Made by a program: the position numbers and the translations under genes. Source: Arthrobacter sp. YN (GTDB taxonomy: Bacteria; Actinomycetota; Actinomycetes; Actinomycetales; Micrococcaceae). From it: a stretch of 64,000 nt of DNA. Positions 18,784 through 27,647 of this stretch are shown in pieces. Location: assembly GCF_002224285.1 (NCBI RefSeq), contig NZ_CP022436.1, positions 124,001 through 188,000 on the forward strand, in the 5' to 3' direction. How positions within the stretch are numbered: the stretch's first letter is position 1; each line of letters opens with the position of its first letter. Under the pieces are notes generated by a model. It did no database searches and was not told where the DNA came from. It saw only the letters and a list, made by a program, of their open reading frames with translations.

Positions 18784-20982
18784 ATGCCCGAAACCAGCCC
18801 CGTAGAAACCAGTGCCTTTGCCCTGCCTGCGCACCTTTCCCGCAAGGCCGATCCGAAGCTGATCAGCACCGACGAGCAGCAGTTCGAAGCCATCGAAGCC
18901 AGCCTGTCTGAGTCCATGGAGGAGTTGTCAGCCCGTCTTGACGCCGCGCGAAAGCAGCCCCGCAGCCGAGGCCAGGCCGCCTTGGACCGGGACCAGGAAA
19001 TTCACCGGATCACCGCGCGGCTGCGGGCCCTGCGTCGGTTCGGCCTGGATCTTTGCTTGGGCCGTATGGTCACCGCTGACAATCCGGAGCCCACCTACAT
19101 AGGACGGCTGGGACTCAATGACACAGAGGGCCGCCGGCTCCTGATCGATTGGCGCTCGCCGGCAGCGGAGCCCTTCTTCGGAGCGACCCACGCCCACCCG
19201 ATGGGCTTGGTAAGCCGCCGCCGCTACCGCTGGACCAGGGGGCGAATCACTGACTACTGGGACGAAGTATTCACGGCGGACGGCTTGGAAAGCAACGCTG
19301 CCCTGGATGACCAATCCGCCTTCATCGCCAGTTTAGGCAGCAGTCGCTCGGCTCGGATGCGGGACGTGTTGGGGACGATTCAAGCTGACCAGGACCAGAT
19401 CATCCGCGCCGGCTCCCGCGGTGCCTTGGTGGTGGACGGCGGTCCCGGTACCGGTAAGACTGTGGTCGCCTTGCACCGCACGGCATACCTGCTCTATTCG
19501 GATCCCCGCCTGGGTCGCCGCGGTAACCACCGTAGGAGCGATGTCCTGTTCGTCGGCCCGCACCAGCCCTATCTCGCCTACGTTGCGGACGTTCTTCCCA
19601 GCTTGGGCGAAGAGGGAGTGCAGACCTGCATGCTGAGGGACCTGGTCCCGGAAGGTGCCACGGCCGTCGTCGAAAGTGATCCCGACGTGGCTCGGCTGAA
19701 GTCGTCCGTGGAGATGGTGAAAGCGATTGAGTCCGCGGTGAAGTTCTACGAGGCGCCGCCGACTGAAGGCATGGAGGTTGAGACGCCCTACGCCGACGTC
19801 TGGCTCAGCAGTGACGACTGGGCCGAGGCCTTTGATGCCGCAGAGCCCGGCACCCCGCACAACGAAGCACGCGACGACGTGTGGGAGGCGCTGCTGGAAA
19901 TCCTCATGGACAAGCTGGCCGGGCACGACGTTCCCACGAGCTTGCTCCGCAGGGTGTACGCCCACCATGAGGAGCTGCGGGCAGCATTCGCCAAGGCATG
20001 GCCCCTCCTCGATTACGGGGCGCTGGTGGCCGACCTCTGGCGCGTACCTGCCTATCTGCAGCTGTGTGCACCATGGCTTCTGCCCGATGAAAGGGCGATA
20101 CTGCGGCGTCAAGACCAGGAGGAATGGACGACGGCGGATCTGCCGCTTTTGGACGCAGCCCGCCAACGCTTGGGCGACCCTGAAGCTTCCCAACGCAGGC
20201 GGAAGCAGGAAGCAGCGCTGGCCGCAGAACGGGAGCTGATGGACCGGGTTGTAGATGACCTGGTTGCAGCTGACGACTCAGAAAACCTGGAGATGTACAT
20301 GTTGCGGGGCGATGACATGCGGGACAAACTGGTGGGCGGTGATACGGTGCCCGCAGTTGACCCCGATGTCCTGGCAGGACCGTTCGCGCACATAGTGGTG
20401 GACGAGGCCCAGGAGTTGACCGACGCTGAGTGGCGGATGCTGCTTCTTCGCTGCCCTTCGCAGAGCTTTACGGTGGTGGGGGACCGCGCCCAAGCCAGGC
20501 ACGGGTTCACTGAGACCTGGGAGGAACGCCTGGAGCGTGTAGGCCTGGGGGCCGTTACCGTGGCCAGCCTCAGCATCAACTACCGCACGCCGGAAGAAGT
20601 CATGGCGGAAGCTGCGCCGGTCATCAGGGCCGCCCTCCCGGACGCCAACGTACCTGTTTCAGTCCGCAGCACTGGCCTCCCCGTGCGCCGTGGAACAGTA
20701 CGGGAACTACAGTCCATCCTGGATACGTGGCTCGCTGAAAACCCGGAGGGCACGGCCGCCGTCATCGGCCTGCCGGATGGGACAGCAGTGAACCAGACCT
20801 TGGATCGCGTCAGCTGGCTTACTCCTGGGTTGTCCAAGGGCCTGGAGTTCGACCTCGTGGTCCTCATCGATCCGGCCGGGTTCGGCGCCGGCATTGAAGG
20901 CGCCGTGGACCGGTACGTGGCCATGACGCGCGCCACCCGGCAACTCGTGATCCTGGGGAGCAACGGGCAGCCACTCGAATGA
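18784..20982 (+). CDS. helR: HelR-type RNA polymerase-recycling motor ATPase (HelD-like helicase family)
   Basis: HelD/HelR proteins are superfamily 1 ATPases that remove stalled or rifamycin-bound RNA polymerase from DNA; HelR gives rifamycin tolerance. The 732-residue product starts at 18784 (AAAAGGGAG upstream). It has an N-terminal coiled-coil segment (about residues 25-85), the Walker A loop DGGPGTGKTVVALHR (about 218-232), a Walker B HIVVDEAQELTD, SINYRTPEEV, then TPGLSKGLEFDLVVLID and the final YVAMTRATRQLVIL. The motif spacing resembles UvrD/HelD, and the length is that of HelR. The RAE just upstream supports the HelR assignment over generic HelD or helicase IV. No other rifamycin-modifying gene is nearby. 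Confidence 0.85.
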   Translation: MPETSPVETSAFALPAHLSRKADPKLISTDEQQFEAIEASLSESMEELSARLDAARKQPRSRGQAALDRDQEIHRITARLRALRRFGLDLCLGRMVTADNPEPTYIGRLGLNDTEGRRLLIDWRSPAAEPFFGATHAHPMGLVSRRRYRWTRGRITDYWDEVFTADGLESNAALDDQSAFIASLGSSRSARMRDVLGTIQADQDQIIRAGSRGALVVDGGPGTGKTVVALHRTAYLLYSDPRLGRRGNHRRSDVLFVGPHQPYLAYVADVLPSLGEEGVQTCMLRDLVPEGATAVVESDPDVARLKSSVEMVKAIESAVKFYEAPPTEGMEVETPYADVWLSSDDWAEAFDAAEPGTPHNEARDDVWEALLEILMDKLAGHDVPTSLLRRVYAHHEELRAAFAKAWPLLDYGALVADLWRVPAYLQLCAPWLLPDERAILRRQDQEEWTTADLPLLDAARQRLGDPEASQRRRKQEAALAAERELMDRVVDDLVAADDSENLEMYMLRGDDMRDKLVGGDTVPAVDPDVLAGPFAHIVVDEAQELTDAEWRMLLLRCPSQSFTVVGDRAQARHGFTETWEERLERVGLGAVTVASLSINYRTPEEVMAEAAPVIRAALPDANVPVSVRSTGLPVRRGTVRELQSILDTWLAENPEGTAAVIGLPDGTAVNQTLDRVSWLTPGLSKGLEFDLVVLIDPAGFGAGIEGAVDRYVAMTRATRQLVILGSNGQPLE

Positions 20983-21055
20983 TTCATTGTCCGTTAATCC
21001 ACAGCTGTGGCGCCGGTCCTAGTTCAGTGTCGGAGGTGTCTGCTCTACTGTAAGC

Positions 21056-21901
21056 ATGACTATTTTGACTGATACTCCAGTTGCTGGCATCGATGACCAG
21101 CCAAATAACAACAACAACCTCATGGTCGCCTTGGACGTTGACGGCACCCTGGTTGACCACGACGGCCACATGTCACCGGGTGTTCGCTCTGCTGCGCAGG
21201 CAGTGGTTGCCAGCGGCCACGACGTCATGATCGCCACGGGCCGCTCACTCAACGCGACGCTGCCCATCATTGAACAAATCGGCCTCGAGCGAGGTTACGC
21301 AGTGTGCTGCAATGGCGGCGTGACACTTCGACTGGATCCCTCGCTGGACAAGGGCTACGAGATCATCCACAAGGCAACCTTCGATCCCGCACCGGCGCTG
21401 AAGGCCCTGCGCGAACGGCTGCCCAACGCCAAGTACGCGCTGGAGGACGAGGACGGCAACTTCCTCTCCACCGAGCGCTTCCAGGATGCCAGCTTCGGCG
21501 TGGAGTCCATCGGCGTGGACTTTCAGACCATGTTGGATGCCACTGCGGTCCGCGTGGTGGTCTTCAGCAGCGAGAACACCTCGGATGAGTTCAACGAGGC
21601 CATCAAGCACATCGGACTTTCCGGCGTGACCTACTCGGTGGGCTGGACCGCCTGGCTGGACATCGCCGCGGAGGGTGTCACCAAGGCAAGCGCCCTGGAA
21701 GCCCTGCGTCGGAAGCTCGGCACGGACCGGGCCAACACGGTGGCCGTCGGTGATGGCCGCAACGACATCGAGATGCTCACCTGGGCCGGCCGGGGCATTG
21801 CCATGGGCCAGGCCCCTGACGAGGTACTCGCCGTTGCGGATGAGGTCACCGCGTCAGTGCTCGACGACGGCGCCGCTCAGGTTCTGCGCGGCCTGCTGTA
21901 A
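21056..21901 (+). CDS. HAD-superfamily hydrolase, Cof type
   Basis: The 281 residues show the Cof-type (class IIB) HAD phosphatase pattern: motif I VALDVDGTLVDHDG, motif II in IATGRSLNAT, a Lys in VTKASALEAL, and motif IV VGDGRNDIEMLTWAGRG. Such enzymes dephosphorylate sugar phosphates or flavin/thiamine intermediates. A run of five Asn codons sits just before the domain. The ATG at 21056 has no clear Shine-Dalgarno; ATG 21122 would remove the first 22 residues and is a real alternative. Confidence 0.88.
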   Translation: MTILTDTPVAGIDDQPNNNNNLMVALDVDGTLVDHDGHMSPGVRSAAQAVVASGHDVMIATGRSLNATLPIIEQIGLERGYAVCCNGGVTLRLDPSLDKGYEIIHKATFDPAPALKALRERLPNAKYALEDEDGNFLSTERFQDASFGVESIGVDFQTMLDATAVRVVVFSSENTSDEFNEAIKHIGLSGVTYSVGWTAWLDIAAEGVTKASALEALRRKLGTDRANTVAVGDGRNDIEMLTWAGRGIAMGQAPDEVLAVADEVTASVLDDGAAQVLRGLL

Positions 21902-21940
21902 CTGCGCATTAACGGGCGGCGGGGTACCTAGACTGGGGCT

Positions 21941-22795
21941 GTGTTCTACGAAGAGTGCCCCGCGCCGCCCGGACTGCAGCCGTTCGTTACCCAGCTGTGG
22001 TTTGTCCGTGCTCAGCCACAAGCCCGCTACGAGAAGATCCTCCCCGGACCTTCGGCGCACCTGATTCTGAATCTGTCCGACCCATACCGGCTGATCACCC
22101 CATCTGAGGGTGGAACAGCCCCCACCCTGTCGGAAGCCGGTGCCACTGAAGTTTCCACGGGCTTCTACGCGGGCCTGCAACGCAGTTATGTCATCAGTGA
22201 AAACCCGGATCAGCTCTTCAACATTGGTGCCCGCCTGACTCCCTATGGACTGGCAGCGTTCACCAACCGGCCGCCGTCGGAATTTCAGAACCGGGTGGTG
22301 GATGCTGAAAGCATCTTTCCTGGCTTTTCTGAGCTCCGGTCCCAGCTGATCAACGCAGAGCCCGAACAGGCCTTCACGGCACTGGCAACTTTTCTGGAAT
22401 CGCAGCTCAGGCCGGGATACACAGCCGACCCCCGGACACTGCACGCCGTGGAAAAACTGGCCAAAGTGGACGTTGAAATCAGCGTGGTGGCGGCGGGACT
22501 GGGAATCAGCGCATCCACGCTGGAGCGCATCATGACGCGGGACTGTGGAACCACGGCCAAGGCTTATTCGGACGTGTGCCGGTTCAGCAGGCTCGTGAAC
22601 CAGGCGGCGGCCCTGCCCATGGGCTCCATCCCGGGCCGGGAACTCCTTCACCTGGCCGACTACTACGACCAGCCCCATCTGATCCGGTCTTTCAGGCGCT
22701 TCAGTGGTTTCACTCCCACCGAGTACCTTCAGGTGGTGCAGAACTACGGCGCGGAATATGCCACGTTTGTTCCGCTCGAGGAAGTAGCCGGATAG
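21941..22795 (+). CDS. AraC-family transcriptional regulator
   Basis: A 284-residue regulator starting at a GTG. The N-terminal 170 residues resemble the DUF6597/AraC sensor type (FYEECPAPPGLQPFVTQLW). The C-terminal AraC double helix-turn-helix is recognisable from GLGISASTLERIMTRDCGT and LADYYDQPHLIRSFRRFSG, ending FTPTEYLQ. Target genes are unknown; it is upstream of, and co-oriented with, a DUF1761 membrane protein that could be its target. Confidence 0.85.
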   Translation: MFYEECPAPPGLQPFVTQLWFVRAQPQARYEKILPGPSAHLILNLSDPYRLITPSEGGTAPTLSEAGATEVSTGFYAGLQRSYVISENPDQLFNIGARLTPYGLAAFTNRPPSEFQNRVVDAESIFPGFSELRSQLINAEPEQAFTALATFLESQLRPGYTADPRTLHAVEKLAKVDVEISVVAAGLGISASTLERIMTRDCGTTAKAYSDVCRFSRLVNQAAALPMGSIPGRELLHLADYYDQPHLIRSFRRFSGFTPTEYLQVVQNYGAEYATFVPLEEVAG

Positions 22796-22872
22796 CCTGC
22801 GGGTTTTTTACAAGACCAGTGGCTTGACCGGGCGTAATGTCCATTCAGGAACTCACCTTGGAGAGGACACTG

Positions 22873-23268
22873 ATGGACGTTCAGATCAATTGGCTCGCTG
22901 TGTTGTTGGCTGCGTTGGCCACGTTCGTGGTGGGTGGGCTTTGGTACTCGTTGTTGTTCGCCAAGCCGTGGCAGAAGGCGGCCGGGGTGAGCGATGAACA
23001 GTTGAAGTCCGGAACGGCCCGCGTCTTTGTGGGCTCATTCCTTCTGGCGGCTGTGATGGCCGTTTTCCTGGCAGCGTTCATTGGCCGGGGCGGGTTCGCG
23101 TTCGGGATCTTTGCCGGGCTGGCCGCAGGCTTGGGATGGGTGGCAACAGCGCTGGGCGTGAATTACCTGTTCGAGCGCCGTAGCCTCACGCTTTTCGCCA
23201 TCAACGGAAGCTACAACGTAGTCACTTTCACGGTGATGGGCGCCATCATCGGAGCCATGCAGGGCTAG
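22873..23268 (+). CDS. DUF1761 membrane protein
   Basis: A 131-residue protein with four predicted helices. The opening INWLAVLLAALATFVVGG-LWYSLLF and PWQKAAG are diagnostic of DUF1761. GGAGAGG stands 8 nt before the ATG at 22873. The function of the family is unknown. It is separated by 77 bp from the AraC regulator. Confidence 0.85.
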   Translation: MDVQINWLAVLLAALATFVVGGLWYSLLFAKPWQKAAGVSDEQLKSGTARVFVGSFLLAAVMAVFLAAFIGRGGFAFGIFAGLAAGLGWVATALGVNYLFERRSLTLFAINGSYNVVTFTVMGAIIGAMQG

Positions 23269-23287
23269 CGCTCCATAGGAACAAGGA

Positions 23288-24028
23288 CTACTTGAACACC
23301 GTCTGGACCGGCCCTCCGCCGGCGGACTCAACAATGGCTTGCGCAACCACCCGCAGCTTGACGTTCCGGTTGCTGGAGGCCTTTTTGATGAGTTCCATTG
23401 CATCCTCCTGGGTGCAGCGGTTCTGGGCGATGATGATGCCGGTGGCAATGTCGATCACCGTCCGCGATTCCATGGCTGCCCTCAGGTTGGCGGCGGTTTG
23501 GCTGTGTTGGGCAATCAACACGGCCAGCTGGAGACCCTTCGAGGCCTGCTCAACGTAGTCGTTGGCGCGCTGCACGGCCGCTTGGTCGAAGGCGTTGGGG
23601 CGGTCGGAATACAAGTTGAGGCCTGCCCGGGAAGTGTCGTCCGGAAGCGGGAAGGGAACCGCCAGCACGGAGCGAAGCCCATGGCCGGTGATGGCCTCGA
23701 TATATTCCGGCCAGGTGTTGTCCTTCTCAAAGTCGGGAATATGGACCTGGGTGCCCTCGCGGCAGGCGTGGAGGCAGGGCCCGTCGGCAAACGCGTACTG
23801 GACCTCGTCCAGTTGCCTTGCGCGTTCGCTGCTGCTGGCCACGGTGCCGGCTGTCCGGTGACGCATGAGGGTGATGCCGCAGTAGACCTCGTGGTCGGGA
23901 TTGCTGAACATACTGGCCGAGTGCCGGGCCAACTCCTCGAGGAACGCCTCGACGTCAGGCGTGTTCAGCAGCAAGTCCTGGATATCGGCCAGGACCGTAC
24001 TCGGCTCTGCGAGTTGTGGTTCTTCCAT
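23288..24028 (-). CDS. GAF and ANTAR domain protein (putative RNA-binding antiterminator)
   Basis: The 246 residues hold a GAF sensory domain (about 20-165, with LRSVLAVPFPL and AFDQAAVQRANDY) and a C-terminal ANTAR domain (from about 180, SRTVIDIATGIIIAQNRCTQ, then AMELIKKASSNRNVKLR). ANTAR domains bind paired RNA hexaloops and prevent termination. The GAF domain probably senses a small ligand or redox signal. It is divergent from a SigB/F-type sigma factor across 132 bp, an arrangement that suggests a shared stress role. Confidence 0.9.
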   Translation of the reverse strand: MEEPQLAEPSTVLADIQDLLLNTPDVEAFLEELARHSASMFSNPDHEVYCGITLMRHRTAGTVASSSERARQLDEVQYAFADGPCLHACREGTQVHIPDFEKDNTWPEYIEAITGHGLRSVLAVPFPLPDDTSRAGLNLYSDRPNAFDQAAVQRANDYVEQASKGLQLAVLIAQHSQTAANLRAAMESRTVIDIATGIIIAQNRCTQEDAMELIKKASSNRNVKLRVVAQAIVESAGGGPVQTVFK

Positions 24029-24160
24029 TTAAATCTCCGATTCGGTGGACGCGGCTACCTTTTGAGCCTAACCCCGTTGAAAGCTAATAGTAAGTGTGCT
24101 TCTCTTTTTAAGGAGTCTTGCCGTGGGCTCACTTTCAGCCGGTCAGAGGATTGAAGCCCC

Positions 24161-24937
24161 ATGGGACAGACCCAACAACTTGGCCTCCATAACAGGACCT
24201 CCGCAGGAAAGCCCGAAGGCAGCATTCGCCAGAGCTTTCAAGACAGCCTGGTCCTGGACCACCTCAATCTGGCCAAGGCCATCGCCGCCAGATACTCAGC
24301 GCACACGCACGACCTCGACGACGTCAGGCAGGTCGCGTACATGGGCCTCATCAAAGCGTCCCGCGGCTACGACGAGTCCAAGGGCGTCAGTTTCCCTGCG
24401 TACGCCGCCCCCACCATCGCCGGGGAGGTCAAACGATATCTCCGCGACCATTGCTGGGTTGTCCGTCCGCCGCGGACCATCCAGGACGTGCGGCGACAAG
24501 TGCTGGCGCGGACGGAGGAATTGACCCAAACCCTGCAGCGGACGCCTTCCCCGGAGGAAGTTGCCGAGGATCTGCATCTGGAACCATGCCAGGTACGCGA
24601 GGCGCTCATGGCCGGAACCAGCAAGCGCCCGGATTCCCTGGACGCCCCGGCATCCGATGGCCGGGACGGCCTGCAGGGCACCCTTTCCGCCTTCGGCTGC
24701 CCGACGGACCGGCTCGAGGACGTGCTGGCCCTGCGCAACGCCATCCGGGAACTGAGCCCGGAGGACCGCCACCTGCTGTACAGGCGCTACTACCGCGAGG
24801 AAACGCAGTCCACCATCGCCGAGGCCTTGGGGATGTCGCAAATGCAGGTATCGCGCAAGCTCTCCAAGATCCTGGTGTCCCTCCAAACCCAACTGCTGGA
24901 CGAAGAGGCCCACCTGCAGGACGGGACGGCTCCCTGA
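24161..24937 (+). CDS. RNA polymerase sigma factor, SigB/SigF/SigG subfamily
   Basis: A group 3 sigma factor of 258 residues. Region 2 is HLNLAKAIAARYS...DLDDVRQVAYMGLIKASRGYD with FPAYAAPTIAGEVKRYLRDH; region 3 is around RTEELTQTLQRTPSPEEVAEDL; region 4 ends with STIAEALGMSQMQVSRKLSKI. Such factors govern general stress or envelope responses. No anti-sigma gene is adjacent. The start is uncertain: ATG 24161 has only a weak Shine-Dalgarno, while an AAGGAG-N7-GTG at 24123 opens a different frame. Adjacency to the glycan cluster is suggestive. Confidence 0.88.
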   Translation: MGQTQQLGLHNRTSAGKPEGSIRQSFQDSLVLDHLNLAKAIAARYSAHTHDLDDVRQVAYMGLIKASRGYDESKGVSFPAYAAPTIAGEVKRYLRDHCWVVRPPRTIQDVRRQVLARTEELTQTLQRTPSPEEVAEDLHLEPCQVREALMAGTSKRPDSLDAPASDGRDGLQGTLSAFGCPTDRLEDVLALRNAIRELSPEDRHLLYRRYYREETQSTIAEALGMSQMQVSRKLSKILVSLQTQLLDEEAHLQDGTAP

Positions 24938-24958
24938 CAAGTAGCAGTCAAGAGCCGG

Positions 24959-25921
24959 CTAGCAGCCCAGCCGCTCCACGGCGTCCATCACGTCGCCGAC
25001 GTTGACGGCCAAAAGTGCCGGATCAGGATCGGCGGAGAACACGTCACCACGGCGGAGTTCGACGGCGGTAAGCACCACATGCGGTCCCGGCGGCGGACCC
25101 CACTCTTCGGCCGGCGCCGGTCCGAACAGCACCACGGACGGACGTCCGTAGGCGGATGCCAGGTGTGCCGCGCCGGTGTCGGCCGAAACTACCAACCGGG
25201 CTTCGGCAATGGTGGCCGCGAATTCGGCGAGGCCCTGCCGCCCGGCCAGCAAGCCGCCGTCGAGGTTTGCTCCTTTGAGCCTCGCCAAAGCGGCAGTCTC
25301 CTCTGCCCGGACGCGCTCGGAAGTGCCGCCCGTGAGGACAACTTGGTGCCCTGCCGCAGCGAGCTGGACGGCAACGTCCGCGAACCGCTCCACCGGCCAC
25401 AAGCGGCTGCCATAGGCCGCACCCACGTGGATCACGGTGGCACCGGGACGCGGCGACGGAACAACTGGACGGTTCAACCGGTAGTCCAGCGGATCGGCGT
25501 CGATGCCGTGCCAGTCCAGCAGCCGGGTCCAGCGCTCGCGTTCGGGGATCCCGGTGATCCACGCTGGTCCATCGATCCCCGGTGACTCATGGGCAATCAC
25601 CCTGTTGGCCTGCAACTCCTCGATCCGGAGCCGGCTCTCAGGACCATTTCCGTGCAGGTTGACCGCGATGTCCACGGTTCCGCCGGGGATGGTCAAGGGA
25701 TCATCGAGCCCCGGCGTCGGCAGATGGTGGATACCGCCCACCAGCTCCACGGCCTCGGCGATCCAGGCAGGCGCGGCGTACAGGATCCGGTGCTCGGGAA
25801 AGGCCCTGCGCAGGCCACGGAGTGCCGGAACTGCGACAAGGAGGTCGCCGAGTTTTAAAGCCCGCAGGGCAAGCAGCACGGGCTGATCTTTGCTCAAGTA
25901 ACTGTCCGAAGCTGTGGTCAT
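24959..25921 (-). CDS. Glycosyltransferase family 9 (heptosyltransferase-like)
   Basis: The 320 residues show the GT9 pattern: N-terminal LALRALKLGDLLVAVPALRGL, the central VIHVGAAYGSRLWPVERFADV, VVLTGGTSERV, and the acceptor/donor site ARLVVSADTGAAHLASAYG-RPSVVLFGP. GT9 enzymes transfer L-glycero-D-manno-heptose from ADP-heptose onto LPS core in Gram-negatives. In this Gram-positive the acceptor must differ. It is convergent with the sigma-factor gene and divergent from the GmhB gene, whose operon encodes the sugar donor pathway. A GGGAGG Shine-Dalgarno precedes the ATG. Confidence 0.88.
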   Translation of the reverse strand: MTTASDSYLSKDQPVLLALRALKLGDLLVAVPALRGLRRAFPEHRILYAAPAWIAEAVELVGGIHHLPTPGLDDPLTIPGGTVDIAVNLHGNGPESRLRIEELQANRVIAHESPGIDGPAWITGIPERERWTRLLDWHGIDADPLDYRLNRPVVPSPRPGATVIHVGAAYGSRLWPVERFADVAVQLAAAGHQVVLTGGTSERVRAEETAALARLKGANLDGGLLAGRQGLAEFAATIAEARLVVSADTGAAHLASAYGRPSVVLFGPAPAEEWGPPPGPHVVLTAVELRRGDVFSADPDPALLAVNVGDVMDAVERLGC

Positions 25922-26007
25922 AGTGGCCTCCCGCTAGGAGTCTAACGGCACCAAACTTCTCACCGCCGCACTGTTTAGCGTCCGGAGAACCGGGGAACGT
26001 TGCGGGT

Positions 26008-26562
26008 ATGGGAGGATCCGGAACGTTGAAGGCGGTCCTGTTTGACCGCGACGGAACACTGGTTGTTGACGTGCCCTACAACGGCGATCCGCAGCTGGTG
26101 CGGCCCATGGACGGTGCGCTGTCCGCCCTCGAAAAAGTGCGCCGCGCGGGACTGGCCACCGGAGTGGTGACCAACCAGTCGGGCGTGGCGCGGGGGCTGC
26201 TCACACTGGAACAAATGCACGCCGTCAACCAACGGGTGGAGCAGCTGCTGGGTCCTTTCGACGTATGGGAGTTCTGTCCGCACGCACCGGAGGACGGCTG
26301 CGACTGCCGCAAACCTGAGCCGGGAATGATCCTGGCGGCCTGCAGGGCTTTGGGCATCACCGCGGAGGAAGCTGCTTTTGTTGGCGACATCGGTGCTGAC
26401 ATGGAGGCGGCTGCCGCAGCGGGTGCCAGAGCTGTATTGGTGCCAACGGAAGTCACCCGGTGTGAAGAGATCGAGGCCGCCGGCAGTGTTGCCGCGGACC
26501 TGGGGCATGCAGTGGAGCTCCTGCTCTCCGGGGCACTGGAAGAACAGGAAACCCGTGTATGA
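26008..26562 (+). CDS. gmhB: D,D-heptose 1,7-bisphosphate phosphatase (GmhB-like HAD-IIIA)
   Basis: The 184 residues match HAD-IIIA phosphatases. Motif I is LFDRDGTLVVDVPYNGDP, and motif II is VVTNQSGVARGLL. The zinc-binding loop FCPHAPEDGCDCRKPEP, typical of GmhB, is complete, and motif IV is VGDIGADMEAAAAAG. GmhB removes the C7 phosphate of heptose 1,7-bisphosphate. Histidinol-phosphate phosphatase shares these motifs, but the neighbours GmhA and HldE favour the heptose role. It begins a run of six genes each overlapping the next by 4 nt. Confidence 0.87.
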   Translation: MGGSGTLKAVLFDRDGTLVVDVPYNGDPQLVRPMDGALSALEKVRRAGLATGVVTNQSGVARGLLTLEQMHAVNQRVEQLLGPFDVWEFCPHAPEDGCDCRKPEPGMILAACRALGITAEEAAFVGDIGADMEAAAAAGARAVLVPTEVTRCEEIEAAGSVAADLGHAVELLLSGALEEQETRV

Positions 26563-27647
26563 GCCGCGTCCTGGTGGCCCGCTTGGACAGCATGGGAGAC
26601 GTCCTGCTGTCAGGACCGGCCTTGCGCGCTGTGGCCAACGGAAGCAGGCCGGATGGCAGCCGTCCCAATGACGTGGTGCTGCTGTGCGGTCCCGAAGGAT
26701 CGGGCGCGGCGGAGCTCCTGCCCGGAGTGACCCAAGTGCACACGTGGGAGTGCCCGTGGATTGTGAACCAGGCACCCCCTGTCACGGAAGAGATGACGCG
26801 GGGACTGATCGACTTTGTCCGCAGCTCGCGGATCCAGGAAGCCGTCATCCTTACGTCCTTCCACCAGTCCCCGCTTCCACTGGCGATGCTCCTGCGACTG
26901 GCCGGCGTCAAAAAGATCACGGGCGCGTCCACGGACTACGCAGGCTCCCTGCTGGACGTCCGGCTCAAGCCGGGCGAGGACTTTCCGGAGGACCAGCCGG
27001 AAGTGGTCCGGGCGCTCACCATCGCAGAGGCCGGCGGCTGCATGCTGCCCAACGGCGATGACGGAAAGCTGCGCATCACCTCCGGCCCGGATCCTGAAGG
27101 GATAGCCGACGCGTTGGCTGACGAAGGACCGTACATTGTGGTCCACCCGGGATCGGCCGCCCCGGCAAGGGCCTGGCCCGCGCTGCACCATGCAGCAACC
27201 GTGGAACTCCTGGAAGCCTACGGGCACCGGGTGGTGGTCACGGGCGGCCCAGGGGAGACCTCACTGACGGCAACAGTGGCCGGTCCCTCCGCCAGGAACC
27301 TTGGCGGTGGAACCGACCTGCGGACGCTGGCAGCGGTACTGGCGGGAGCCGCCGTCGTGGTCACCGGCAATACCGGTCCCGCGCATCTGGCGGCAGCTGT
27401 GGGAACGCCGGTGGTGAGCCTGTTCGCCCCGGTGGTTCCGGCCATCCGATGGGCGCCCTACGGGGTGCCGCTGGAACTGCTGGGTGACCAGGACGCTGCC
27501 TGCAAGAACTCCCGGGCCCGCCTCTGCCCGGTGCCCGGGCATCCCTGCCTGAGCTCGGTCACCCCGGAGCAGGTTGTCGAAGCCGTCGAAAGGCTCCTGG
27601 GAGGCGTGTCCTCCCTCTCCACCCGACGAAAGGTTTGGAAACCATGA
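26559..27647 (+). CDS. Glycosyltransferase family 9 (heptosyltransferase-like)
   Basis: A second GT9 enzyme, 362 residues. Family marks: VARLDSMGDVLLSGPALRAV at the N-terminus, YIVVHPGSAAPARAWPALHH, VVTGGPGETSLTA and VVVTGNTGPAHLAAAVGTP, ending near a Cys-rich stretch (CKNSRARLCPVPGHPC). It lies in the same operon as GmhB and GmhA, strengthening ADP-heptose as donor. Start and stop both overlap their neighbours (ATGA). Confidence 0.9.
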   Translation: MSRVLVARLDSMGDVLLSGPALRAVANGSRPDGSRPNDVVLLCGPEGSGAAELLPGVTQVHTWECPWIVNQAPPVTEEMTRGLIDFVRSSRIQEAVILTSFHQSPLPLAMLLRLAGVKKITGASTDYAGSLLDVRLKPGEDFPEDQPEVVRALTIAEAGGCMLPNGDDGKLRITSGPDPEGIADALADEGPYIVVHPGSAAPARAWPALHHAATVELLEAYGHRVVVTGGPGETSLTATVAGPSARNLGGGTDLRTLAAVLAGAAVVVTGNTGPAHLAAAVGTPVVSLFAPVVPAIRWAPYGVPLELLGDQDAACKNSRARLCPVPGHPCLSSVTPEQVVEAVERLLGGVSSLSTRRKVWKP

